A DNA stretch of 64,000 nucleotides from Mariannaea sp. PMI_226 (GCA_024336345.1 JANFOG010000018.1:310001-374000), one strand, 5' to 3'; numbered from the stretch's first letter, positions 1 to 12,373 are shown. Program-made: numbers and translations. Notes: generated by a model not told the origin, from the letters alone.

Positions 1-1312
1 CTGTCGAAGGTAATGAAACCAACATTTCACCTGATAATGTGGGAATTCAACATCTTTACTCCCGTGAGCAACTGTATATGGATTATAAGAGTTCTGGTTT
101 AATCCGAAGCAAGGGGGAGAGCTATGTAGGTAGGAAAAATACAGTAAGTTGTCAAGCAACCAACAGACTATGTCTAGAGTATGCAGTCGGGAGGGAGTGC
201 GATACTGGGTCTTCTGTACACAATGGCAGAGTAGGTGCCTAAATCGCGGTTGGAAGAGAGATGGGACTTTGCGATTTGCGAGATAGTGCTTGATGCAAAA
301 GATCATATTGTTAGTCCAATTGACAGAGCAGACGAAATTGCCGTGGGTTGGCTACGGGGTAGTGCACACTTATGTATCTATGCTTGATTAAGTCGTGCAT
401 ATGAAACGGTCCGGCGATGCCCGATTGCACACCAGATTACCGACGTCTAAAATACCCGAGGTAACTAGGTGTAGGCTGATCTAAAGAAAAGGTGGCAGGG
501 ATAGATGACGACATTTTATTCTACTAAATATGTTGTAAGTGTGATAAGGACCTTGATTGAAAAAACAAGCTGTTGGAACCAGGCATGCATCACAAGTGGT
601 GCTCTCTCTGGCTTGGTATTGGCTAACCAGGTTTCAACAGGGTGTAGTGTAGCTAGCAAACATAAAATAAGCATGCATGAGGCGAACGACCTAATAATTT
701 TAAGCGTGGCCCTGCTATAAGTACTGATTTGATGGAACTTCTGCAGTGAGTGGTCGATTTTCCTATATCAGGAATGATCCCCGGTGTGACCATGCCGAAC
801 ACCCGAGCCGCCAGCAAAAGACCTTCATCCCACCGAAAGGCCAGAACCAAGGAGGAGTAGCGCCGTTACATCCACTGCAAACGAAGTAGCGGCATTGCAT
901 ATCTGCCGTTAACGAGTTTGAGCGATCTTGGTACTTTGCTCGTGAATATCACGGCAACCCGGCAAAATCGTTCTCTCCCCGTGCTACACGTTGTAATTGG
1001 GTACTCTGTCATTGGACAAGACAGGACGACGACCTCAACCCCAGATTTTGAAAATAATAGTAATGGACGAAACCGTGACCGAGGTGTTGGAATTGAGTCC
1101 CTTCGTCGTGCGCGTTTAGACGAAAATCTGGTTGAGAAACTAATCTCATGAGAATCTCATGCCGTGCCCACTGTTCGATCCAAATGAATTGATAAATAAA
1201 GAACCCTGGGACTCTTTGCCCTCAGCTCGCTTGCTGGCTCCCAGGTGACATCCTCTCTTTGAAGTTGCTGTGCCACTCATCCAGAAAAGGCTCTCTAGTT
1301 CTGTAGCCGACA
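1..1312. other. Upstream intergenic region; no gene seen
   Basis: No open frame here has a recognisable domain or plausible splice structure. The last ~300 bases must hold the promoter of the acid phosphatase gene. An AT-rich TATA-like stretch (gataaataaa) lies near 1191-1200. A CACGTT core at 987-992 resembles a weak site for Pho4/NUC-1-type bHLH phosphate regulators; that link is inference only. Confidence 0.5.
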
Positions 1313-3395
1313 ATGAGGACAGTTTCCGCCTCCGTCCTTCTCGGGACGCTTCTGGCCACCCAGGCTCATGCTGCCCCAACCGTTGACGAGCTTTACCCAT
1401 ACACGGGACCTAAAGTCCCAGTTGGTGATTGGGTTGATAACACCATCAATGGCAACGGCAAAGGTTTCTCACGATTGGTGGAACCTCCTGCAGTGAAGCC
1501 AGCATCTCGTGCACCTAGCAATAATGTCAACGTCATCAGTCTTGCGTATACTGCCAATGGTATCAATATCCATTACCAAACTCCCTTTGGTTTGGGACGT
1601 GCCCCTTCAGTGTACTGGGGAACGAACCCTCATCGTCTGAACCAGAAGGCCACTGGAAAGACAACTTCGTATGTACCTTATCTCATATTAGGCGACAAAA
1701 CGAGAACGACATACATCCCCACTCACCTGTTACCCAATACGACTTGACATTTGTCGCTGACTTATGATTTTCAGTTACGATCGCACGCCCCCATGCTCCT
1801 CATTCAAGGAGATTACGCAGTGCAGTCAGTTTTTCCATGACGTGCACATTAATGACTTGAAGCCTGGCAAGACATACTACTATAGGATCCCTGCGGCTAA
1901 TGGCACCACTGAATCTGAGGTCTTGAGCTTCAAGACTGCTCGTGCTGCTGGAGACAAAACCGAATTCTCTGTTGCCGTCCTCAATGATATGGGGTACACC
2001 AATGCCGCTGGTACCTATAAGCAGCTGAACAAGGTTGTCAGCGAGGGAGCTGCATTCGCCTGGCACGGAGGTGATATCAGCTATGCAGATGATTGGTACT
2101 CTGGTATCCTGCCTTGTGAGGATAGCTGGCCTGTCTGCTACAACGGAACTTCAACTAAGCTTCCCGGCGGTGGTCCCATCCCGGACGAGTACAAGAAGCC
2201 TCTGCCAAAGGGTGAGATCGCGAACCAAGGGAGCCCGCAGGGAGGAGACATGAGTGTCCTGTACGAATCGAACTGGGACCTCTGGCAACAATGGACAAAC
2301 ACTATTACTAAAAAGGTCCCGTACATGGTTTTGCCTGGTAACCATGAGGCCTCTTGTGCTGAATTCGACGGACCCAAGAATATCCTGACCGCTTACCTGA
2401 ACGATGACATCCCGAATGGCAGCTCTGACAAGTCTCAGCTGACCTACTATAGCTGCCCCCCTTCCCAAAGGTAAGTTATCTCCGTCCTGACAGAGTCCTT
2501 TCGAAAGCCAAAACAGAAAGGTGAGATGCTAACAATGAAAAAAAAAAAAAAAAGAAACTTCACCGCTTATCAGAACCGATTCCACATGGCTGGTGAGGAG
2601 TCCGGCGGTGTCGGCAACTTCTGGTATTCCTTCGACTACGGGCTTGCTCACTTCGTGTCCATCAACACGGAGACCGACTATGCTCAAAGCCCCGAATGGC
2701 CCTTTGCTCGAGACTTGAAGGGAGATGAGAAGCACCCCAAGGAGAACGAGACTTACGTGACCGACAGCGGCCCATTCGGAAAGGTCGGTAACTACAGTGA
2801 CACCAAGTCATATGAGCAGTATCAGTGGCTGGTGAAGGACCTTGCCAAGGTGGACAGACGCAAGACCCCCTGGATTATTGTTATGGGTCACCGTCCCATG
2901 TACAGCTCCCAAGTTTCGTCTTACCAGAAGAGCCTTCGGGATGCCTTTGAAAGCGTGTTGCTCAAGTATGGTGTTGACCTTTACGTGTCTGGGTAAGCTT
3001 GTTCATTTTAGAATCCACATCGTCGCGGTCAAGGCTAACTAGCGTCAAGTCACATTCATTGGTATGAGCGTTTGATGCCTCTTGGCACCAATGGAACCAT
3101 CGATGACGCCTCCCTTGTCAACAAGCGCACCTATAAGACGAACCCTGGCGTGTCAATGACTCACATCATCAACGGTGCAGCTGGAAATCTCGAGAGCCAT
3201 AGCACTCTGGGCAATAGTCCAGTCCTAAAGCTCACCGCTCTCCTCGACCAAGTCAATTTCGGATTCGGAAAGTTGACTATTAACAGTGACAAGAAGCTCA
3301 CATGGAAGTACATCCACGGCGATGGTGGTGTTGTTGGTGATGAGTTGACCCTGTTGAAGGGACACTCATCTCATTCTCATTATGGAGACTCTTGA
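1313..3395 (+). CDS. Secreted purple acid phosphatase (fungal AphA-like)
   Basis: Four exons: 1313-1668, 1775-2470, 2555-2992 and 3050-3395, giving 611 residues. All three junctions keep frame. The protein begins with a signal peptide (MRTVSASVLLGTLLATQAHA). The five metal-binding blocks of purple acid phosphatases are present in order: DMG (~190), GDISY (~218), GNHE (~307), VMGHRP (~462) and GHIHWYE (~497). The C-terminal GHxH block is split across intron 3. The family uses a two-metal centre to release phosphate from organic esters outside the cell or in the wall. Overall it closely resembles Aspergillus AphA. It is probably phosphate-regulated, but only a weak CACGTT core is visible upstream. 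Intron 2 is odd: 16 consecutive A (2538-2553) run directly into its acceptor AG. The gene is convergent with the WSC gene downstream. Confidence 0.95.
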
Positions 3396-3733
3396 TCGAG
3401 TGACAGGAATGAGGTGTGACCATGGCGCTTGTTACTACGAATTAGCAAAAGAAAGAAATATATATGAACCCTGGGCCCATTGCGATAGGACAAAGACTGT
3501 AGTTTACTCCGACGGCAGTTCTCTATTCAATAGCTTTGTGGGGAAAATGGCTGCCTTTTTCTGTCCAACATTAATAAAATGCATGTTTCTATAAAATTAA
3601 AAACAATAACGGTTTCGCGGTAGTTCGGTGGATTAAAGATGATGGATCTGTAGCATTCATCTTCATATATAACAGGCCCAAATCTGCACATCTAGTCGTA
3701 GCTCGTATGATATATACTCCGGTTCCTATGGGA
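3396..3733. other. Convergent 3' intergenic region
   Basis: This is the space between the 3' ends of the acid phosphatase (+) and the WSC protein (-). It is AT-rich, as expected for two 3' untranslated regions. No gene is seen. Confidence 0.5.
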
Positions 3734-4345
3734 TTATAGATCCCCCGCTTGTTGCGACGCTCCTGATTCCTTGCCTGGCTTGCCTATTTTGTCCCAGGAT
3801 AAAGTGTCAATGCAGTTGCTGGGGCAGCTTTTTGTCTCCTCCTCCACTAACGTGTTGACCTCCGTTGTAAACTTGTGCATCGTCTCATAGAGACCTATCA
3901 AGGCAGATTGAGAAGGGTCTGAGTCAGGATTTTGCGTGTCATCGTCGTACTTGACGTCAAGCTGCAGCCCCATATTGAAAACGCTGTATGCGTCTTGACC
4001 ACCACACGCCTGGTAGCTATAGCCGGGACATGGGGAGGAGCATTGGCTGTCATCAACCAAGGAGAGACGAGGGGGATACGTGTCAGAGCAAAAGCACTGC
4101 GACATGCGTGTTATCATGACAGCTTTCCCCTTGAATTCACAAACAGCATGACAGGATCCTGTAGAGACGAAGGTCACTGGCACATGGCTAGCAGTTGCAG
4201 AGAGCTTTTTGAAGCAGCCGTGAGAAGTGAGTTGATGATCTATCGGAACCGTTGCAGGTGCTTGGACTGGCCCCCGACTGTCCTTGGCGACCGCGAGAGG
4301 CACCAATAACATAAAAGCAGCGCGTAGAGCTGTAAAATTAGCCAT
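3734..4345 (-). CDS. Small secreted WSC-domain protein
   Basis: One exon, 203 residues. I start at the ATG at 4345 rather than the longer open frame (to 4510), because it places a signal peptide (MANFTALRAAFMLLVPLAVA) at the N terminus. Residues ~42-125 match a WSC carbohydrate-binding domain: GCFKKL opening, CHAVC, CFCSD, CSSPCPG and QACGGQDAYSVF, with the conserved cysteines and the C-GG-x(3)-Y/F closing signature. WSC domains bind glucan-type polysaccharides in wall sensors and secreted wall proteins. The ~75-residue tail is acidic and has two more Cys pairs (KSCPSNC). No transmembrane segment or GPI signal is visible, so this is a soluble secreted protein rather than a Wsc1-type stress sensor. 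Its partner polysaccharide is unknown. Confidence 0.8.
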   Translation of the reverse strand: MANFTALRAAFMLLVPLAVAKDSRGPVQAPATVPIDHQLTSHGCFKKLSATASHVPVTFVSTGSCHAVCEFKGKAVMITRMSQCFCSDTYPPRLSLVDDSQCSSPCPGYSYQACGGQDAYSVFNMGLQLDVKYDDDTQNPDSDPSQSALIGLYETMHKFTTEVNTLVEEETKSCPSNCIDTLSWDKIGKPGKESGASQQAGDL

Positions 4346-5331
4346 TGAGAAGAGAGTTTTGGACGAGGACGCAGAAGAAGTTCCGGGTTCTGGACCTGTC
4401 AAGTCACCATTCAGCGAGATTTGAAAAGGGAGACCTGAGGATATTTTCCCAGATGTGACCGTGCTCCATAATAACAGACCAGGGGTCGCGCCCCCAGCCC
4501 CCGGTATCAACGAGTCCGTTAGAACAGGCCTGTGAGTAGGATCTCCGCTTAGTGCTAGCTGTAGAAAGCGAGTGAGTGATAGTCTACTGCCTGGTTCGCT
4601 TGGGTGACCCGATTCGCAATAATAGTGTTATCCGGTACTATCGCATATTAAAGAAAAATAAATAAATAAAGATAGTGTGGCTTTGTCGCTACTGAAAGAT
4701 GTATACCAGCTCAGCTCGTAAAGTCGGGGATGGATCGGAAAGTTGGCCGGAGGTGTCTTGTGTCTAGAGATTCATCGTTGGCCATGTTTTCGCCCTCGTG
4801 TCGAATGCAAGCCTGACACCAGCCATCTCCGCCTGGAGCGAACGCCAGCTACGACAACAAATGGGCCGAGTGTGGTCAAGATCGCGAGTAACTCGGAAAA
4901 TAAATATCGTCGGTGACACAAACAGAGGGGACAAGTCTCAAACCCCGCTCCAGGCGATTACTTAAGCATTGCTATAGAGGCTGAGTCTATCGCGATGTAC
5001 GAATAATAATAAGCGCACCTTGAATCTGTACGTGTCACGGAACGTAGGGTCAGGAATGTAGGTGTGACGATAAGTGACTTCCCCAGACTACCTAATCCTA
5101 TGAGGGGTTTATATAAGGGGTTTTCCCCTGAAGACGCCCCCCTGAATAGGGGAAGAGGGGCCGGGGGGCCCCCACGGGGCCCTCCGAGGCCGGCTACTAA
5201 GATCACCCTATGGGTATATTATGCTAGGAGGCTCGAGGTATCTGTAGGTCTCATCTACGTGAAAAAGGACTCTCCGCAACAGTACGACTATTGATCCTCT
5301 CAGACACATCTACAACCATTGAATCTTCATC
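4346..5331. other. Intergenic region with GC-rich palindrome cluster
   Basis: No gene is seen. A block at about 5100-5200 contains short GC palindromes in otherwise mixed sequence: GGGG-TTTT-CCCC at 5117-5128, six C and four G flanking TGAATA at 5137-5152, and six G followed by five C at 5163-5173. A TATATAA element (5110-5116) is about 215 bases before the HET gene start and could be its TATA box. Confidence 0.5.
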
Positions 5332-7466
5332 ATGGCTCTCTGCGAATATTGCCGCAATATTCCCGCTAAATTATTCAGCTTCCGACGTAACGATCAATGC
5401 GATTACGACCATCATCCCTCGTTGAACGCCCTCAAGGGGTCCGCCACGGCAGCAGGCTGTCAAGGATGTCGTCTCTTTCTTCACGCCATAGAGAGCAGCA
5501 CCGCCCAGCATGCTGGCAAGTACGCGCTGGCGAAGACGTGGAGCGTGGATGAACCCGTTCGTCTCAGCAGCACCAAATTTGGTTGGCAAATGGTGAGGGT
5601 TGGCTGGAAGGAAGCTGGTCATTTTCGCACCTTTGATGTCCCTTCTGACTGGAGTATGTGCTTTGCCTCTGTCTGTACAAATGTTGAAGTAATTCACCAA
5701 AAGCTGAGGCTAAGAATTGATCAACAGGAGGAGAAAGCCCACCTGGCTTCACTGAAAGAGCAGAGGACAGTACTGCTGACATGCTATATGAATCTGAGTT
5801 GATAAAACGATGGTCAAGTCATTGTTTGGAAAGCCACAATTGCTTCGCTAAGCCTGAAGACACGCGTTTCCTTCCCACCCGGCTGATCGATGTAGGCACA
5901 ACGGCTGAGCCAACGCTCCGTTTGATCCGAAGTACAGAGATACAATCCCCAAACCGCCTCTATCTTGCATTGAGCCATTGCTGGGGGTTGGCGATGCCCG
6001 ATGCTGCTAGGACTGTCTCATTGACGTTAAATAGTCATATGATATCCATTCCTGCGGGAACTCTACCAAAGACGTTTCAGGACTTCATAGACATTGCCCG
6101 TCGTCTCGAGATCCAGTATGTCTGGATCGATTCACTTTGCATTATCCAAGATTCTAGAGAAGATTGGGAGAAGGAGGCCGCTCAAATGGCACAAGTCTAC
6201 TCAACTGCCCATCTCACGATTGCTGCATCTGGCTCTGCTGATGGAAGAGGAGGCTGTCACGTCGAGGGCAATGTGCGATCGTACGGGCCTGTTGACATCG
6301 AGTGTCCCTTGGACGACTCAACTTCCGAGAAAGAGGACTTGACCAAAACGTTTCGACTTTGGAGCAGGGACACATACCCAGTGGGACAGATTCTTACAGC
6401 TGATCCACTGATGAAACGAGGATGGACTCTCCAAGAAAGAGAACTCGCGCCTCGAATTGTGCACTATTCCAAGGACACGATCCGGTGGGAGTGTCGCGAA
6501 CAAAGAGCCACCATTGAGTTTCCTTGGGGTGACCCAGCTTCCTTTGACGTGGGCCGCCTGTTCGACGGTGGTTCGTCGGCTCGACCCACGACTTTCGGTC
6601 TCCCAGCCAGCGATCCGAGCAAAATGGAGGATGCGACCAAACAGAGTCTGTCGTGGTTCGAGCTTGTCAGTCGTTACACCAACCGCTCTCTCACTAAGCA
6701 AACGGATGTTTTGCTTGCTCTTTCTGGTATTGCTAGATCCATAGCTGCGAGCACCTCCGATGAATATTGCGCTGGATTGTGGAAATCGTATTTTGCCCAT
6801 TGTCTGCTGTGGGCAAGTGACTGGCACATGAGCAGAGGTCTCAAACAACACACCCGTCCCGCGAACTATCTGGCACCCAGCTGGTCCTGGGCTTCTGTTA
6901 AAGGCCCAATCCAATATCTTTCCTGGGTTAATGGCTATTCGTTCACCTACAACGCCGATCCGGATCCCGCATACGTACCCAGACTGATTGATGTTTCTCT
7001 CCAAGCTTCAACAGATCAATACGGTATTTTACTTGGTGGTGCACTGCAGATAGAAGGTAAATTTGGAGTAGCCTTCTCTAGACAGGAAGCCTACGCCATG
7101 CCGAAAGATCACACCAACACCACTTTTTCGGATGGCCCTCAGGACCGACTGACTCTTTTTGGTATGAGTGCATCGAGGACGGTTGAGAAGGTTGGCGAGA
7201 TCCGATATGACGTCCCACTATGCTCCGAGTGCGCACCAGTCGGAACCATGAAGCCCGTTTTCTTACTGTGCTGTATGAATAGCAAGAAGTCTCCAGATGG
7301 GACGATGAGGACTTTTGCCATTGCGCTGGAAGGTGCTGATACACCCGAAGAAGGACAGCAGTTACCTTCTGGGGCCCCAAGTCAGTACCGAAGGGTCGGT
7401 GTAGCGTGGGGAATCGACCCTTCATTTTGGACACGGGGAGTCACTGCCACTATCACTATAGTCTAA
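5332..7466 (+). CDS. HET-domain protein (heterokaryon incompatibility type)
   Basis: Two exons, 5332-5653 and 5728-7466, join across a 74-base GTATGT...CAG intron to 686 residues. This reconciles two open frames that otherwise look shifted. The N-terminal ~110 residues carry a Cys/His-rich start (CEYCRNIP, GCQGCRLF) common in this family. The HET domain follows at ~190-340. It has LALSHCWG, then the VWIDSLCIIQDS block with AQMAQVYSTAHLTIAASGS, and further on RGWTLQERELAPR. The C-terminal region contains the family's APSWSWASV block. HET proteins trigger cell death after fusion of incompatible hyphae or in NLR-like immunity. Most genome copies have no assigned function and are highly polymorphic. 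No partner gene (NACHT, het-s or similar) is adjacent. Confidence 0.92.
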
Positions 7467-8919
7467 TGTATAGATCTCTAGCCCCTAACTTGTTGCGATT
7501 TGCTAGATTGATATTATTACTATTATTTTAATTCATAAGGTGATTTGGGAAAAACGAATCCCATGATGGATTGCAAGTTACCTGGAATCCATTGGTTCCT
7601 GTAGTGCGTTGACGGGTTGGTCATTTCCAACATCCATCAATATCCTGTCAGTCACCCAAACGTGTATTCCATTTATTAAACTTACCTACATGACATCAAA
7701 TCAATGCCCATCCCCTGAAAGTCATCTGATTAAAATAAGTGCCTACCGAAATCTGTTAGCCCCATTGGATGAGTGACGTGGTTTCCCCCAATCCTGCCAA
7801 AACAAGCTTATTTGTTGGTTATTTATTGAAATGACAGCCGTGTTGCTAGAAACTGGCTGGGTTGTTTTATTTTCTAAGCCTACTTGCGATGCTTGCCACG
7901 TGGTTCAAATTATGAGCGATGAAAACCAGTTGGGAGAGCCAACAGCTGCGGACGTCCTTCAGCTTGTTGGTTGGCCCCTCCATCTAAGCTCGTCTAATAT
8001 TGAAACTCCCCCCCGGCGGTAATTCCGAACTTCGCATTCGTCAACAACTCTTTTACGCCTAGCCCCCAACGCCAAGAATTTTTGAAACCAGGCTATCACG
8101 CATTCAACTTGCGGGAAAGATGCGAGATCAACATCAGAAGAAAGGAGTGGGAAACCGCCATCCATTAGGGTTGGAAAACTGATAGTATGGCACATGAAGA
8201 CCCTCTGAGAGAGTGTAACGCCAAGTTGACCAGCCACGGATTTTATAATTTGGCAAGCCTGTACGGCCGCCTCAACCTCAGATTGTCAATGTCCAATTGG
8301 CCGCTGCCAAAGGACGAGGTTGTATCAAAGCAGGGAGGTCAGTTGTGGTATCTATCCTTATTGCCCAATCTTCACATTGGGACGCATAGCTTAATGCCCG
8401 TAAATGGGGTCATTAGATGTATATTCAGCCCCCACAGGGGCTCCCACATTGTCGGTTTTGCCATAATGCTCTAAGGCCTCGGCCTTGCAGTGTGTTGGTT
8501 AATGGATAGAATTCTTAGGACTCGTGTATTTGCGACATTCCGGTCGAATCATGCTTGCAGATACCGAGACGCAGGATCGAACAAGGACGGTTGCTTTGAA
8601 GCTAAGAATAGAGTAGCATGTGGCCTACATTAGAGCGACAGCGCTTATTGGCTTCAGCATCTAAGCGATGCATCCAGGGTTCGACCCTTGTTTCGTTTCC
8701 CTCCAAGGAGGAAGAGTCGAGAATTCGCCAACTCACAATAGCCGACTTCTAAAATAAAGTCAACTGCTTGTCAGCAGGCTGATTCAAGAGAAGCGCACTT
8801 CCCAAAGGTGTAACAGCACAAATTGAATAGTTATTCTCTTTCCTTCCACATATATTTACGTGCATTGTTCTTCACTATTTTCAACATCCTTCTTGCCTCC
8901 TTGTTTACTTTACTTCAAA
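7467..8919. other. Intergenic region; nothing recognisable
   Basis: Open frames here (for example 8187-8474) are short and show no domain, signal peptide or plausible splice sites. The segment 8470-8760 has a tRNA T-loop-like string (8677-8687), but no tRNA fold could be built around it. Confidence 0.45.
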
Positions 8920-10156
8920 ATGCGATCCAACATGTCCTACTTTATTTTCATCTGGTCTTGTCTAATATTATCAACTCTTTCGAGAAACATTGTGAGGTTT
9001 CCGACAAACATTGACCCCGATATCGCACTTTCAAAAAGAGTCCCAGTGAAGAGAGATGCGGAACAAGATATCCCTTTCAACTGGTCGGAGGCGCATAAGA
9101 CCATCATCGACATGTATGGTTCCAATCATCTCCATCATAGCACCACCTGGGCATCAGTTAATAGTCACTTATACAGAAACACGGACCCTCATAACCTGGA
9201 GATTAACTGCACCGAATGCCTCCTATCAGGGACGATTCATGCATCATACGACGAAAAGGCCATCGACATTTGGAACTCAGATCTAACAATATCATTCATG
9301 GAAACATCGGCCTACATCGACCTCAGCATTCTTGCTGGTTCCAGTGGAGAACAGGTCATTCCATTGTGGAATGTGAGGGGCCTTAACATAGCTGTACGTA
9401 AGGGTATGTCGGATGAAAATGATGAAAGGGTACTGATCTTATGCGCCAGGGTGTGGAAGCCAATCTTGGCCTTGGCTTTTATATTGAGCTCGTGTTTACG
9501 CTTGAGGGCCAAATCCAAGCTTCGGGTGGATTCGAGTTCACAATTCCAGATAACTCTTGGATCACCACAAGTTTAACAGGTGAAATTACCGGGGCCAACT
9601 TGTAAAGCTGCAACATGTTTCGCTATCTGCGCTAGTTGACTAATATCTTTTCAGTAATGGTGCGAATAGCACATCCTTGCCATGGGATGTTACGGGTGGC
9701 TCTGCAACATTCAAAGTCTCACTCCGCCTCCGGACCGAGCTCGGGGCAACCGTCAAAGGCATTATATTTCAAACAGGGGCAGCTGTTGGAGTTTATCTCA
9801 ATCTTCTAGAGTTTATTCTCTCGCTTACTAATAACGAAAGCGACCAGCCGTGTGTAGTTGAAGCCACGGAGTTTTGGGATATAAACGCGGGGGCATACGC
9901 AGAACTTGACGTTGACGTTGATCATGTAACTCTCAGTGCTAACCCTGCCAAGTCCACGACATTTTACACTGGGCCAACTTTCACCGAGTGTCTAGAGACT
10001 GGCACCTTGACTAGCACAGCTGCCGCAACAACAGATATCAAGATTCCTGTTCTAAGATCTTCAGTTGCACAACAGGTGAAGCCGACAGTCGTCACCGATG
10101 TTGTGACCGTTTACACAACAATCTGCCCCGTTACTGAAACACAGGCCGCTTCATAG
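8920..10156 (+). CDS. Secreted protein of unknown function
   Basis: Three exons: 8920-9393, 9450-9601 and 9655-10156, total 375 residues. Both introns are short (56 and 53 bases), have GT-AG ends and keep frame. The ATG at 8920 gives a hydrophobic leader (MRSNMSYFIFIWSCLILSTL). A basic KR pair in VPVKRDAEQ (~47-55) could be a Kex2 site. The middle holds a CTEC pair followed by LSGTIHASY, and then alternating beta-strand-like sequence (GLGFYIELVF, FEFTIPDNSW, FKVSLRLRTELGA). This suggests a beta-rich secreted domain. The C terminus is Thr/Ser-rich with no clear GPI signal. I do not recognise the family. Secretion is the only supported inference. Confidence 0.7.
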
Positions 10157-11009
10157 AAATGGTCATTGTATATTTCACTTGCATATAACCGTTATTTTAC
10201 ATTTGTTAAAGCTGCCTTTTGTGTTATTCCACTTGATTAATGAATGCTCATAACGATTAAAAGCAATAATACTCCAAGAGCTTACGGGAATGGTAGCAAA
10301 GTAATCATTAGAGTGGGAACGGTTATGGTTGCACTCAATCGTTCTCATATATTGTCTATTCTTCCAATTGAGAAATTGGCAAAAAAATTAGAGAACTTAA
10401 TATAGAGGTGACCAGCAGTACTTGATCAATCCTTTGGATGAAAGGAAAAAGAAGGAGACTTTTACTCTTTTTCTCAATTTGCAACCTCAAAGAACAAAAA
10501 TGGAGATTCTTATAAATTTGGCGGTTGCAGGAGTAGTCAAACTACTCATAGCATGACCTGTTCATTAAATAATGCAATGATGGTTAAGCAACGGATCGTG
10601 CTGTTCACACCTAGGTTGTTCACTTTTCTCTCTCCGTTCGTTGCTGAGATAGATCGCCCATCAACCAAGATATATCCACTATTGATGCCCTCTCATCATT
10701 GAACCGTTTAGCCAGGAAAATCACTCACCTGATATGGCTACATTGTAAGGAGACCAACACTTGCCAAAAAGATACTTTATCAGAAGCCTGAAGTAAAAAG
10801 GCCAATCAATGTCTGTTCTGTGTTGCCTGGTTGGCGGCGTGACTAAACCCCGAATTGTAGGACAATAAATAAGTTTCTCTAGACCATGTTTGAAAATATC
10901 TCCTTGAGGAGAAGCTCTCTAATTTTCCATCTATCCTACGTTGCTGCTAAGCATCCTAAAACGCCAATTTCAATCAGCTAACCGCGGGACTCATAAAACT
11001 ACCTAGAAA
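10157..11009. other. AT-rich intergenic region; no gene seen
   Basis: The stretch is AT-rich with no convincing open frame. Its 3' end must contain the former promoter of the methyltransferase relic. Confidence 0.45.
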
Positions 11010-12373
11010 ATGCAAGATTACTGTCAGGGAATACTCGAGCCGGACAGTATCAGCAATCAGAATGCTCCCACTGGCTACCCGGCTGTATGTTGCAAAATAT
11101 GAGTCTACTGTCCGCGGTAACAAACTGACTTGGTAGACCATAGGATACAGAGTCGTCACGCGCAAGTCTTGCGAGCTCAATTCTCGAGTACAGAAAGGAA
11201 AACGGCAGAACATACCCCACGTTTCAAGATGGAAGTAAGTCATTTTCGCCAATGCACATCTAGAAGCACTGTGAACATATCACATAAAGCGCAGAATATC
11301 ACTTTCCAAACGATCAGACCGAGAATGAGCGGCTAGGTGCGCAAGTTTCCCTACCGAGTATGAGTAATTCACTGGCTGACATTTGTTGGAAAGAAAGATT
11401 TGCAGCATCACATATTTTATATCACCCTCAATGGAAAGCTAGGGCTCTCACCTCCACATGAGCCTAACCAAAAATTGGAAGGGTGTTCGATCTTGGTACC
11501 GGAACTGGTATCTGGGCAATGGACTTTGGGGATGAACATCCCGAGGCCGAGGTCCGTCACCTATTTTTGGGGTGGACGACAATTTCTGATATTTCGCTTT
11601 CGAGGTCATTGGTATTGACCTTTCACCAAGCCAACCCCAGTTGTATGTTAATTTATGTTTCGTTGAAAGAACCTGAAATGGGCTGTAAGCTGAAATATCT
11701 GCAGTGCTCCCCCCAATGTCAAGTTTAAGATTGATGACTTTGAGGAAGAATGGACATATGCACAACCCTTTGAATATATCCACAGCAGGATGACTAACTC
11801 AAGTATATCAAACTGGGAAGAGTACATTCAAAAATGCTTCGAGTAAGATTTCCCTCCTAGTAAGCCCTGTTCGGAATGACACTCCTTATCTCACGCGATA
11901 CACAGCAACCCAGCTCCAGGTGGCTACGCTGAACTGCAATATTTTGGCCTTCCCCTCTCAGACGACGACACATTAACTTCAAAGCATGCTCTCCATAAGG
12001 CTATAGAACTTCTTGAAGAAGCAGCCGCTGGATTCGGCCGACCCTTTATCGATCTCAAAAGCCTCAAGCCCCTTCTCCAGAAAGCTGGCTTTCAGGAGGG
12101 CATAGATTACCACTATAAGTGGCCATCGAATGGCCTCGCGATGAGTTCCACAAAGAGCTTGGCCTATGGAACCATGAAAACATTGTCAGTGATTTGCAAG
12201 GATTTTTAATGGCTGCTCTGACAAGGGCGCTCGGGTGGAGAGCCGAAGAAGCTGATGCTCTTGCTCTGGAGGCGAAGAAGGACATGAGTGACAAAGGGGT
12301 GCATGCCTATTGGCCAATGGTTGTAGTTACTGGGAGAAAGCCAAATGGAAAGGATAGCGCTGGAGAGGATTGA
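11010..12373 (+). pseudogene. LaeA-like SAM methyltransferase with two frameshifts
   Basis: Seven exons can be traced: 11010-11084, 11144-11234, 11295-11336, 11398-11551, 11605-11642, 11705-11842 and 11906-12373. The splice phases all fit. The product is a class I methyltransferase of the LaeA-like (Methyltransf_23) family. It has the N-terminal ASLASSILEYRKENGRTYP block, motif I VFDLGTGTGIW, then IGIDLSPSQP, NVKFKIDDFEEEW, HSRMTNSSISNW, PAPGGYAELQ and a C-terminal YWPMVVVTGRKP. Two single-base losses break it, one just before motif I (near 11479-11483) and one near 12127-12132, before EWPRDEFHKELGLW. Codons on both sides remain well conserved, so the damage is recent, or the breaks are sequence errors. 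Such enzymes range from global regulators of secondary metabolism to tailoring enzymes. This one's role is unknown. Confidence 0.85.

Noticed and set aside
5332..7466. Frameshift in the HET gene between two overlapping frames
   Set aside because: A normal 74-base intron (5654-5727) joins them perfectly.
8677..8687. GGGTTCGACCC, like a tRNA T-arm
   Set aside because: No D-arm, anticodon arm or acceptor stem could be paired around it on either strand.
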